Below, piece after piece: positions 17,424-25,362 of a stretch of 64,000 nt of DNA. Both the position numbers and the translations under genes were made by a program. Within the stretch, counting starts at the first letter, position 1. Each line of letters opens with the position of its first letter. The stretch lies in NCBI GenBank assembly GCA_029782145.1, contig JAKOVH010000016.1, forward strand, positions 124,001 through 188,000, given 5' to 3'. The notes under the pieces were generated by a model. That model saw only the letters and a list, made by a program, of their open reading frames with translations. It did no database searches and was not told where the DNA came from. Origin of the DNA: Actinomycetes bacterium (GTDB taxonomy: Bacteria > Actinomycetota > Acidimicrobiia > Acidimicrobiales > Acidimicrobilacustridaceae).

Positions 17424-18886
17424 CGCAGCTCTCCGATCGACATGTGCTTGACCTCCTGGAAGGCCCGGATGCCGTCCGGGCCCCGCTCGCGGCCGAGACC
17501 GCTCTGCTTGTAGCCGCCGCTCGGGGCGTAGGCGCTGACCACCGACGTGTTGACGTTGACCGCCCCGGTGCGCAGCTGCCGTGCGACCGCCGTGGCGGCG
17601 GCGACGTCGGCGCCGTACACCTGGCCCGACAGCCCGTAGGTGGTGTCGTTGGCGATGCGCACCGCGTCGTCGAGGTCGTCGTAGCCGATCACCCCGAGGA
17701 TGGGCCCGAAGATCTCGTCCTGGGCGGCGGGGTTGGCGTTGTCGGGCAGGTCGAGCACGGTGGGCTCGAAGTAGTGGCCCCGCTCGGGCTCGTCCGGGCG
17801 CCGTCCGCCGCACACCACCTTGGCGCCGTGCTCCTCGGCCAGCGACACGTACCGCTCGCACCGCTCGCGCTGGGCGGCCGAGATCAGGGGCCCCACCATG
17901 GCGGCCGGGTCGCTCGGGTGGCCGACCTTCAGCTGCCCCAGGGCGGCCGAGACCAGCTCGAGCACCTCGGCCTTGCGGTCGTGGGGCACGAGCATGCGCG
18001 TGGCGGCCACGCACGCCTGGCCGGCGGTGAGGGCGACGACCTGCATGGCGCCCATGGGCGTGCGGGCGACGGCGTCGTCGAGGTAGATCTGGGCCGACTT
18101 GCCGCCCAGCTCCAGCGCCACCCGCTTCACCGTGGGCGCGGCCTGGGCCAGGATCTGGCGGCCCACGGCGGTCGACCCGGTGAACGAGACCATGTCGACG
18201 GCCGGGTGGGTGGTGAGCACCTCGGCACCCGACGCGCCCGGCTCGACGACCACGCTGAGCACGCCCGGCGGCAGGCCGACGGCCTCGGCCGCCGCGCCGA
18301 AGGCCAGCGACGAGATGGGGGTGAGCGGGCTGGGCCGCAGCACCACGCAGTTGCCCGCCATCAGCGCCGGGACGAGCTTCTGGAAGGCCATGATGAGGGC
18401 ACCGTTGTAGGGCGTGATGGCGCTGACCACGCCCACCGGCTCGTGGCGGCGGATGCTCAGCGCCACCCGGCCGGCCACGAGCTCGTCGACGGGGACCGGG
18501 CTCGCCTCCTCGTGGCGCATGGAGAGGTACAGCTCGATGTAGCCCCGGCCCTGGGCCAGGCCGCTGCGCAGCTGTGCCCCTTCGGCGTACATCCGCAGCT
18601 GGCCCGCCTCGGCCATCATCGTGTCGACGAGGTCAGGGCCGTGCGCCTCGAGCTCGTCGAGCAGGGCCCGCAGGACGCTGGCCCGCTCCGCCGGCGGCAG
18701 GTCGGACCACACGCCCGAGTCGAAGGCCCGGCGGGCCTCCAGCACCGCCCGCTCGACCTCGGCGCGGGGGGTGGCGGTGAGCTCGGCGACGGGGGTCTCG
18801 TCGGCCGGGTTCTCGACCGCGAACGTCTCGTCGCCGGTGACCCAGCGCCCCGCGACGTAGCTGCGCACCTCGTTGATCAGCGCCAC
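17420..18886 (-). CDS. aldehyde dehydrogenase, first gene of the P450 operon
   Basis: 488 residues, full length for NAD(P)-dependent aldehyde dehydrogenases. The general base lies in VALELGGKSAQIYLDDA and the catalytic Cys in LTAGQACVAATRMLV. The cofactor segment is VVSAITPYNGALIMAFQKLVPAL and FTGSTAVGRQI follows. It would oxidise the aldehyde made by the P450 and SDR to an acid. It is the promoter-proximal gene of a run in which starts and stops overlap or nearly abut through to the TetR gene. The 72 bases upstream carry CGTTCT/AGAACG sites. Confidence 0.92.
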   Translation of the reverse strand: MALINEVRSYVAGRWVTGDETFAVENPADETPVAELTATPRAEVERAVLEARRAFDSGVWSDLPPAERASVLRALLDELEAHGPDLVDTMMAEAGQLRMYAEGAQLRSGLAQGRGYIELYLSMRHEEASPVPVDELVAGRVALSIRRHEPVGVVSAITPYNGALIMAFQKLVPALMAGNCVVLRPSPLTPISSLAFGAAAEAVGLPPGVLSVVVEPGASGAEVLTTHPAVDMVSFTGSTAVGRQILAQAAPTVKRVALELGGKSAQIYLDDAVARTPMGAMQVVALTAGQACVAATRMLVPHDRKAEVLELVSAALGQLKVGHPSDPAAMVGPLISAAQRERCERYVSLAEEHGAKVVCGGRRPDEPERGHYFEPTVLDLPDNANPAAQDEIFGPILGVIGYDDLDDAVRIANDTTYGLSGQVYGADVAAATAVARQLRTGAVNVNTSVVSAYAPSGGYKQSGLGRERGPDGIRAFQEVKHMSIGELR

Positions 18887-18911
18887 GCGGTCCCCCCTCG
18901 GATCGCAAGTG

Positions 18912-18938
18912 CGTTCTCGTTAACAGTAGAACGTCGTT
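18912..18938. promoter_or_regulatory. candidate TetR operator upstream of the aldehyde dehydrogenase operon
   Basis: CGTTCT (18912-18917) and AGAACG (18928-18933) are perfect inverted half-sites ten bases apart, with GTTAAC between them. The right half continues as AGAACGTCGTT (18928-18938), close to the fully palindromic AGAACGACGTTCT at 21797. It lies in the short gap between the thiolase stop and the aldehyde dehydrogenase start, where the operon promoter must be. Confidence 0.5.
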
Positions 18939-18958
18939 GCACCGGTGTCCACGGGCGC

Positions 18959-20158
18959 TCAGGCCGGGTCGCGCGTGTAGACGACGGCCCCCCCGTGGTG
19001 CGGCGAGGAGTGGCAGGCCACGCCCACGTGGGCGTCGCGCTGACGCTCGCCGGCCCGGCCCGAGAGCTGCAGGTAGCACTCGAGCATCTGCGGCACACCG
19101 TGCATGCGGCCGTTGCCGAGCGCGCCCCCGCCGCTCAGTGCCGGCAGCGCGCCCGGGCGGTCGCTGTCGATCCCGCCGTCGGCCACGAACCGGTGGGCCT
19201 CCCCGGGCGGGCAGAACCCGAGCACCTCCAGCCACAGCCACACGAAGGGGCTGAAGCCGTCGTAGACCTGGGGCAGGTCGACGTCTGCGGGGCCGATGCC
19301 GGCGTGCGACCACAGCCGGCGGGCCAGCTCGGCGCCCCCGTCGACGATGTCGTCGAGGGGCCAGTGCAGCGGCAGCCGGTGGCGGCTGAGGGCGCTCATG
19401 GCGTAGCCGGCGACGTGCACCGGCCGGTGGGGCAGGTGCCGCGCCCGTTCGGCGGTGGTGAAGACGAAGGTGGCCACGCCGTCGACGGGGATGTCGCAGT
19501 CGTAGCGGCACACCGGGTCGAACAGGGTGGGGGCGGCGAGGTAGTCCTCGGTGGTGAGGGGTTGGTCGTGCCAGTACGACCACGGGATGCGGGCCCCGTT
19601 CTTGCGGGCCTCCACCACCACGGCGGCCATGTCGTCGCGGCGGGCGCCGTAGCGCTGCAGGTACTCGTTGTAGGGCAGGGCGATCATGGCCAGCGGGCTG
19701 AAGTAGCCCTGAGGGGCGGTCCACTGCTGCTGGCCGGCGGCGGCCGTCATCGGGTTGCCGTGGTAGCGGGACGGGGGGTTGTGCAGGGCCCGGTGCACCA
19801 GCACCACCTCCGCCGCCCCGCTGGCGACGGCGTTGACCGCCAGGGCGACCGACCCGGGGAGCTGCCCGATGCCGGTGAAGCCGACGGCGTAGCGCGGGTT
19901 GGCCCCGAGGTGCTGGGCCAGCCAGTTCGGCGACACGATGCTCACGCCGTCCTCGGCGGCGTGGCCCCCGGCGGTGGGCAGCAGCGACGAGCCCACGAAC
20001 CCGTCGACGTCGGCGACCTCCAGCCCGGCGTCGGCGATCGCCCGGCGGGCCGTGTCGACGGCCAGGGCGCCGAGCGTCTGCCCGGCGTGGCGCTCGATCG
20101 GCGTCTGGGCGTACCCGGCGATGGCGACGCGCCCGCTGGCGGCGAACCGGCCGCTCAC
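18959..20158 (-). CDS. Ltp2-like thiolase-fold protein (lipid-transfer protein family)
   Basis: 399 residues of the thiolase fold, starting GRVAIAGYAQTPIERHAG. As in SCP-x/Ltp2 proteins the N-terminal nucleophilic Cys of true thiolases is missing: the equivalent stretch reads VGFTGIGQLPGSVAL. The conserved DLPQVYDGFSPFVWLWLE and ALGNGRMHGVPQMLE blocks match the Ltp2 aldolase branch, where tyrosines rather than cysteine act. Such proteins work with a DUF35 partner as retro-aldolases that shorten steroid side chains. The DUF35 gene directly upstream overlaps this start by four bases, which supports a complex. Confidence 0.82.
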   Translation of the reverse strand: MSGRFAASGRVAIAGYAQTPIERHAGQTLGALAVDTARRAIADAGLEVADVDGFVGSSLLPTAGGHAAEDGVSIVSPNWLAQHLGANPRYAVGFTGIGQLPGSVALAVNAVASGAAEVVLVHRALHNPPSRYHGNPMTAAAGQQQWTAPQGYFSPLAMIALPYNEYLQRYGARRDDMAAVVVEARKNGARIPWSYWHDQPLTTEDYLAAPTLFDPVCRYDCDIPVDGVATFVFTTAERARHLPHRPVHVAGYAMSALSRHRLPLHWPLDDIVDGGAELARRLWSHAGIGPADVDLPQVYDGFSPFVWLWLEVLGFCPPGEAHRFVADGGIDSDRPGALPALSGGGALGNGRMHGVPQMLECYLQLSGRAGERQRDAHVGVACHSSPHHGGAVVYTRDPA

Positions 20159-20574
20159 GGGACCAGCCGGAACGCCGGCACCGACACGTCGGGCTCCAGG
20201 TCCTCGAAGGCCACCTCGACTCCGGCGCCAGCTCGGAGCGGGGCGTCGACACCGTCGAGCAGGCGGCCGATCAGGCGGATGTGGGGGTGCTCGTCGAGCT
20301 CGACGTCGACGAGCACGAAGGGCAGGTCGTCGTCGAAGCCCGGGAGGAAGGAGGTGCGCACCACCGTCCAGGACCGCACCGTGCCCTGACCGGTGGTCGC
20401 CACGAAGGTGAACGCCGGGTCGGTGGAGCCGCAGTGCGGGCAGGTGAGGTCGGGCGGCAGCGTCGTGGCGCCGCAGCGCGAGCAGCGGGCGACGGTGAGC
20501 TCGTGGCGGGCGGCGGCGGCCCAGTACGGCGCCGACCGCTCGTCGGGGCGGGGGGGGGGACGGCCGGTGCTCAA
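20155..20574 (-). CDS. DUF35 (zinc ribbon + OB-fold) partner protein
   Basis: 139 residues from a TTG at 20574 that overlaps the CoA-transferase stop (TTGA). The zinc ribbon has two CxxC pairs, CSRCG and CPHCG (residues 31-34 and 45-48), followed by the OB-fold start GQGTVRSWTVVRTSFLPGFDDDLPFV. DUF35 proteins dock on thiolase-fold enzymes or MaoC-like hydratases in acyl-CoA metabolism. Its stop overlaps the Ltp2-like start. Codons 7-11 lie in a run of ten consecutive C residues (10 G on the plus strand, 20550-20559), a likely site for length errors. Confidence 0.86.
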   Translation of the reverse strand: MSTGRPPPRPDERSAPYWAAAARHELTVARCSRCGATTLPPDLTCPHCGSTDPAFTFVATTGQGTVRSWTVVRTSFLPGFDDDLPFVLVDVELDEHPHIRLIGRLLDGVDAPLRAGAGVEVAFEDLEPDVSVPAFRLVP

Positions 20575-21782
20575 CCGATCGCCCCGGCGTCCTTGAGCTC
20601 GATGATGCGGTCCCAGTCGTAGCCGAGCTCCAGCAGCACCGCCTCGGTGTGCTCGCCGTGCTCGGGCGCCCGGCGCAGCGGTGGGCCCTCGCCGTCGAAC
20701 TGCACGGGCACGGCCGGGAGCCGGTAGGTGGTGCCGTCGTCGAGGCGCACCTCGCCGACGTAGCCGTTGGCGACCACCTGCGGGTCGTCGACCAGCTCCT
20801 CGACCGCCTGCATCGGCGCCCACGGCGCGTCGAGGCGCCCCAGCACCTCCTTCCACTGCGCCAGCGTGCGCCGGGCGAACACGGCGTCGAGCTCGGCCAC
20901 GCACGCCGCGCTGTGCTCCCGCCGGGCGGCGAGGTCGACGAAGCGGGGGTCGTCGACCATGTCGTCGCGGCCGATGGCCCGGCAGAAGGCGGCCCAGTAC
21001 CGGTCGGACTCCAGGAACACCAGCTGCACGTGGCGCCCGTCGCTGGTGCGGTAGGAGCCCACCACCGGGTTGGGCTGCGGGCCCCGGCCCGGGACCCGGG
21101 TGACCTCGCCGTCGTTGAGGGCGGCCAGCAGGTCCGACGACAGGGTCCACATGGCGGTGGCCAGCAGCGACACGTCGACGACCGAGCCCTCGCCCGTGCG
21201 GTGGCGCTTGAGCAGGGCGGCGGCGATGCCGAAGGCCAGGGCCATGGCGCCGTTGCGGTCGCCCATGGCGCCGCGCTGGGAGATGGGGTAGTCGCGCTCG
21301 GGCGGGGTGAGCACGTAGGCGAGCCCGCCCCGGGCCCAGAAGGCGGAGGCGTCGTAGCCGGGCTGGTCGGCGTCGGGGCCGCGCATGCCGAAGCCGTGGC
21401 CGCGGGCGTAGACCAGCGACGGCCACCGTTCCCGGACGGTGTCGGCGTCGAGCCCGAGGCGCTCGAGCGCGCCGGGCCGGAGGTTGGTGAGCAGCACGTC
21501 GGCGTCGGCCAGCAGCTCGTGCAGCACCTGGCGGCCGGCGTCGGCGCGCAGGTCGAGGGCGATCGACCGCTTCCCCCGGTTGGCCAGGGCCACCGAGAGG
21601 TTCACGCCGCCGCGGTCGGTGCCGATGCCCTGCGTCGCCAGCGCCCGGTAGGGGTCGCCCTCGATGCGCTCGATGCGCACCACGTCGGCCCCCCAGTCGG
21701 CCAGCAGGGCGCCGGCCACCGGCACGAACACCCACTGGGCCAGCTCGACGACCTTGACCCCGCTGAACGCCTCGTGGTCCAT
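20571..21782 (-). CDS. class III CoA transferase (CaiB/BaiF family)
   Basis: 403 residues, normal for family III. It begins FSGVKVVELAQWVFVPVAGALLADWGADVVRIE, with the catalytic region near DQPGYDASAFWARGGLAYV (the Asp of GYD), and has GMRGPDADQPGYD before it. It moves CoA between acyl-CoA donors and a carboxylic acid through an aspartyl-CoA intermediate. It is the first of three overlapping genes (CoA transferase, DUF35, Ltp2-like), divergent from the acyl-CoA ligase, and shares a promoter region with a perfect AGAACG/CGTTCT palindrome. Confidence 0.88.
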   Translation of the reverse strand: MDHEAFSGVKVVELAQWVFVPVAGALLADWGADVVRIERIEGDPYRALATQGIGTDRGGVNLSVALANRGKRSIALDLRADAGRQVLHELLADADVLLTNLRPGALERLGLDADTVRERWPSLVYARGHGFGMRGPDADQPGYDASAFWARGGLAYVLTPPERDYPISQRGAMGDRNGAMALAFGIAAALLKRHRTGEGSVVDVSLLATAMWTLSSDLLAALNDGEVTRVPGRGPQPNPVVGSYRTSDGRHVQLVFLESDRYWAAFCRAIGRDDMVDDPRFVDLAARREHSAACVAELDAVFARRTLAQWKEVLGRLDAPWAPMQAVEELVDDPQVVANGYVGEVRLDDGTTYRLPAVPVQFDGEGPPLRRAPEHGEHTEAVLLELGYDWDRIIELKDAGAIG

Positions 21783-21796
21783 CCCGCCTTCCTACC

Positions 21797-21809
21797 AGAA
21801 CGACGTTCT
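21797..21809. promoter_or_regulatory. candidate TetR operator between the CoA transferase and acyl-CoA ligase genes
   Basis: AGAACGACGTTCT is a perfect 13-base palindrome with one central base, in the 81-base gap between two divergent genes (starts 21782 and 21864). It is the cleanest copy of the CGTTCT/AGAACG motif that also occurs at 12.8 and 18.9 kb, so a single repressor could control both divergent transcripts. Confidence 0.6.
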
Positions 21810-21863
21810 CGCCGCTCATGGAACCGCGTTGTAGAGTCCGGTCGGTCACCGGGGGGTGGGCAG

Positions 21864-23492
21864 ATGGGCACGAAGGACGGCACAGCCCTGCGATGGCACC
21901 TGCGCGAGGTGCCCCAGCCGCTGCGCCAGCGGTACCTCGACGAGGGCTGGTGGACCGACGAGAGCCTGGGCCAGCTGGTGGCCGGCGGGCTCGAGCGCCT
22001 GGCCGACCAGCCCTTCGTCGTGCACTCCGAGGCACGGCCGTGGCGGGGCACGAACCGTGAGGTCGACCGGGCAGCACGTTCCTTTGCCGGCTCACTGCAT
22101 GACCGTGGCGTCGGGCCGGGCGACGTCGTGGTGGTGCAGCTGCCCAACTGGCGCGAGGCGGCTGTCGCCTTCTGGGGCTGCGCCTACGCCGGGGCCGTCG
22201 TCGTGCCGGTGGTGCACTTCTACGGGCCCAGGGAGATGGCCCACATCGTGCGGGTCACCGAGCCGGCGTTGGTCGTCACGCCCGACCGGTTCGGCGCGAC
22301 CGACCACCTCGCTGCCTACGCAGAGCTGCTGGGTGGTGGGCCGGCGCCGTGGGCGGTGGTCGGTGCGACCGAAGCGGCGGCCCTCCCCGCCGGGGCCCTT
22401 CCGTTCGACGAGCTCCTCGACGCCCCGCCCGTGGCCGAGCCGGTGCCCGTCGACCCCGACGCGCCGGCCATCGTGGCCTTCACGTCGGGAACCACCCGCG
22501 ACCCCAAGGGCGTGGTCCACTCCCACCGCACCATCGCGTGCGAGGCGCGTGACCTCGCTGCGCGGATGCCCCCCGGCCCTCCGCCGCTCACCGGCGCGCC
22601 GGTGGGGCACTTCATCGGGATGCTCAGCGCCTTCCTCAGCCCGCTCGTGCGGGCCGAGCCGGTCCACCTGATCGACGTGTGGAACCCCGGCGAGGTGCTG
22701 CGGCTCATGCTCGACGAGGACCTGGGCGTCAAGGGCGGCGCCACCTACTTCATCACCAGCCTGCTCGACCACCCGGACTTCACCGAGGCGCACCTCTCCC
22801 ACATGCCGGTGGTGGGCCTGGGCGGGTCGCCCGTGCCGGTGGCCGTCACCGAGCGCCTCACCCGCCTCGGCATCACGGTGCACCGCTCCTACGGCAGCAC
22901 CGAGCACCCGTCGGTCACCGGGTCCGCCGCCGACGAACCCGAGGTGAAGCGCCTCACGACCGACGGCCACGCCGCGCCGGGCGTGGAGATCCGTCTCGAC
23001 GCCGACGGCCAGATCCACACGCGGGGACCGGAGCTGTTCGTCGGTTACACCGACCCCGAGCTCACCGCCTCGGTCTTCGACGACGAGGGCTGGTACCGCA
23101 CCGGCGATGTCGGGGTGCTCGACGACGACGGCTACCTGACGATCACCGACCGGACGTCGGACCTCATCATCAGGGGCGGCGAGAACATCTCGGCCCAGGA
23201 GCTCGAGAAGCTGCTGATGCTGCTCGACGACGTCGCCGAGGTGGCGGTGGTGGCCGCGCCGGACCCTCGCCTCGGTGAGCACGCCGCAGCGTTCCTGCGC
23301 CTGCGCGACGGAGCGGCGGCGCCCACGCTCGCCGACGTGCGGGCCCACCTGGCTGCGTGCGGCCTGGCCAAGCAGAAGTGGCCCGAGTCGCTCCATGTCG
23401 CCGCCGAGCTGCCCCGCACGCCGTCGGGCAAGGTGCAGAAGTTCCGCCTGCGGCAACAGCTGCGCGACGGCGGGGACGCGTCGGGGAGCTGA
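21864..23492 (+). CDS. AMP-dependent acyl-CoA ligase / synthetase
   Basis: 542 residues of the ANL superfamily. The P-loop is FTSGTTRDPKGVVHSH (about residues 209-224), the aromatic/adenine motif is SYGSTEHPS, the GDVG motif is GWYRTGDVGVLDDDGYLTITDR, and the catalytic lysine lies in PRTPSGKVQKFRLR. The arginine in GTTRDPKG replaces the usual glycine, an unusual A3-loop residue. It would activate a carboxylic acid with ATP to the CoA thioester. It is divergent from the CoA-transferase operon and followed at once by the kinase gene. Confidence 0.9.
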   Translation: MGTKDGTALRWHLREVPQPLRQRYLDEGWWTDESLGQLVAGGLERLADQPFVVHSEARPWRGTNREVDRAARSFAGSLHDRGVGPGDVVVVQLPNWREAAVAFWGCAYAGAVVVPVVHFYGPREMAHIVRVTEPALVVTPDRFGATDHLAAYAELLGGGPAPWAVVGATEAAALPAGALPFDELLDAPPVAEPVPVDPDAPAIVAFTSGTTRDPKGVVHSHRTIACEARDLAARMPPGPPPLTGAPVGHFIGMLSAFLSPLVRAEPVHLIDVWNPGEVLRLMLDEDLGVKGGATYFITSLLDHPDFTEAHLSHMPVVGLGGSPVPVAVTERLTRLGITVHRSYGSTEHPSVTGSAADEPEVKRLTTDGHAAPGVEIRLDADGQIHTRGPELFVGYTDPELTASVFDDEGWYRTGDVGVLDDDGYLTITDRTSDLIIRGGENISAQELEKLLMLLDDVAEVAVVAAPDPRLGEHAAAFLRLRDGAAAPTLADVRAHLAACGLAKQKWPESLHVAAELPRTPSGKVQKFRLRQQLRDGGDASGS

Positions 23493-23496
23493 TTGC

Positions 23497-24582
23497 GTGG
23501 CGCGCCCCACGAGCTCTCCGTCGACACCGGACTCCCGCGCTCGGCCGCCGGTGCCCACGACCCTCGACGAGGCGCTGTCGCCCGAGTGGCTCACCGCCGC
23601 GCTGGGCTCACGGTTCCACGCCGTCGAGGTCCGGGCCGTGACGCCGGGCCCGGTGGTGAGCCGCATCTCCACCAACGCCCGCTTCCGGATCGAGTGCACG
23701 TCCCCAGCGCCCGATGGCCTCCCCGTCGACCTCTGCCTCAAGGGCTACTTCGGCGAGCACGCCGAGGCCGCCCGTCCGGCCGGGGTGCCCGAGGCGCTCT
23801 TCTACCGCGACCTGGCTGCGGCCACCGGGGTGCGCACGCTGACGAGCGTCTACGCCGACGTCGACGCCGCCTCGTCGGCCAACGTCGTGATCACCGCCGA
23901 TGTCGTGGCCGGCGGCGGTCGGTTCCTCGACCCGCTCGGCCCCTACACGGTCGACCAGGCGGCCGAGAGCCTCGAGCAGCTGGCCACGCTCCACGCCGCC
24001 ACGTGGATGGACCCCACGGTCGGTGCCACGACCTGGCTCGACCCGTGGTTCGCGCGGTTGGGCCAGAGCCGTGGTGTCACGGCGATCGAGCGCAACTTCG
24101 GCGGCCCCATCGGTGCCGGCGTGCCCGAGGCGGTGCGCGACCCGCAGCGCCTCTACGACGGGTTCGTGGCGGTGGCGGCCGAGGCCACGGCAGCCGCGCC
24201 GTGGTGCGTGGTGCACGGCGACCCGCACGCCGCCAACCTCTACCTCGACGGCCACGGCCGGCCCTCGCTGGTCGACTGGCAGCTCGTGCAACGGGGCCCG
24301 TGGTGGGTCGACGTCGGGTACCACGTGGCGGCGACACTGAGCGTGGAGGACCGTCGCCGGTCGGAGCGGGACCTCGTCGAGCACTACCTCGCCCGCCTGC
24401 GAGCCGCCGGGGTCGACCCGGGGTCGGAGGGCGACGTGTCGCGGGGCCTGCGGCGGGGGATGGTGCACGGCTTCTACCTGTGGGGCATCACCCTCATGGT
24501 CGATCCTGCCATCACGACCGTGCTCCTCGAGCGCCTCGGCACCGCCGTCGACGACCACGCCGCGCTCGATGCTCAGCGGTAG
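23497..24582 (+). CDS. APH-family phosphotransferase (aminoglycoside-phosphotransferase fold)
   Basis: 361 residues from a GTG five bases after the ligase stop, with GGGGAG eight bases upstream. The kinase catalytic loop CVVHGDPHAANLYLDGHGRPSLVDWQLV has the Brenner HGDxxxxN and the later Asp-Trp metal motif. Actinobacterial members next to acyl-CoA genes are rarely antibiotic kinases. The kinase domains of ACAD10/11 and of LvaA phosphorylate hydroxyacyl-CoA as a step of 4-hydroxy acid breakdown. With the ligase, that role is a reasonable hypothesis here. Confidence 0.8.
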   Translation: MARPTSSPSTPDSRARPPVPTTLDEALSPEWLTAALGSRFHAVEVRAVTPGPVVSRISTNARFRIECTSPAPDGLPVDLCLKGYFGEHAEAARPAGVPEALFYRDLAAATGVRTLTSVYADVDAASSANVVITADVVAGGGRFLDPLGPYTVDQAAESLEQLATLHAATWMDPTVGATTWLDPWFARLGQSRGVTAIERNFGGPIGAGVPEAVRDPQRLYDGFVAVAAEATAAAPWCVVHGDPHAANLYLDGHGRPSLVDWQLVQRGPWWVDVGYHVAATLSVEDRRRSERDLVEHYLARLRAAGVDPGSEGDVSRGLRRGMVHGFYLWGITLMVDPAITTVLLERLGTAVDDHAALDAQR

Positions 24583-24673
24583 GTCGTCACGACGCGCCCG
24601 ATCGGGGTCGGTCGCTGGCGTCGGCGCACCCGGCCCTCGGAGGCCGACCGCGAGGACGGCCACCGTCACGAGG

Positions 24674-25099
24674 ATGCACCGAGCGGCAGGAGCAGCGGCC
24701 GCGGCCGCATGGCTCGCGGGTGTGGTGGTCCTCGCCGGTTGCTCCTCGTCCGGTCAAGCCACGTCCCCGGAGACGACCGCCGGCTCGCCCGGGTCGACGG
24801 CGACTGCCACCATCACGGGCACGTTCGCGGCGCGGGGTGGGCCGCCACCGGGGATGTTCCAGCCTCTCTCGGGCACGGTCACCGTCACCCAGCTCGCATC
24901 GGGAACGGAGCAAGCCGGCGGCGATCCCGTCGTGCTGCAGGTCGGCGACGACGGGGCCTTCTCGGTGTCGGTGCCGCCGGGGCGCTACTCGCTGGTGGGT
25001 GCGTCGCCGTCGGTCGGCGGGGTCGGGTGCACCGGCGGCCCCGTGCTGGTGTCGGCCGGACGCTCGGTGTCGGTGGACGTGGAGTGCCCGCTGCCGTAG
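24674..25099 (+). CDS. small secreted lipoprotein of unknown function
   Basis: 141 residues. The signal peptide with alanine-rich core ends in lipobox VVLAGC (about residues 19-24). A Ser/Thr/Gly linker is followed by a beta-rich domain with SGTVTVTQLASG, FSVSVPPGRYSLVGASP and CTGGPVLVSAGRSVSVDVEC. The pattern resembles carboxypeptidase-regulatory-like or prealbumin-like beta sandwiches (VPPGRYSL is the usual turn), with a late cysteine pair. GAGG directly precedes the ATG at 24674. It sits alone after the kinase gene with no clear partner. Confidence 0.65.
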   Translation: MHRAAGAAAAAAWLAGVVVLAGCSSSGQATSPETTAGSPGSTATATITGTFAARGGPPPGMFQPLSGTVTVTQLASGTEQAGGDPVVLQVGDDGAFSVSVPPGRYSLVGASPSVGGVGCTGGPVLVSAGRSVSVDVECPLP

Positions 25100-25362
25100 A
25101 CGAGTCGAGCACCACCAGCCGGCTCAGCCGGCCTCACGACTGGGTGAACGTCGGTCGACGGGCGACGACGCAGACGTCCCGCAGATCGTTGCCCCGGCCT
25201 CTACCTGTGGACAGATGTGGCGTTCTGGCGCCCTTCCGTCCACCGGTGGCGATGTCGAACCCTGGGCTCTCCGGCGCGGTGGGGGTGGGTTGAGCGTTCG
25301 ATGTGGTTTTCGTTGGGTTTTCGCGCCGAGGACTGTCACACCCCCTGAATAGGCTTGTTCGC

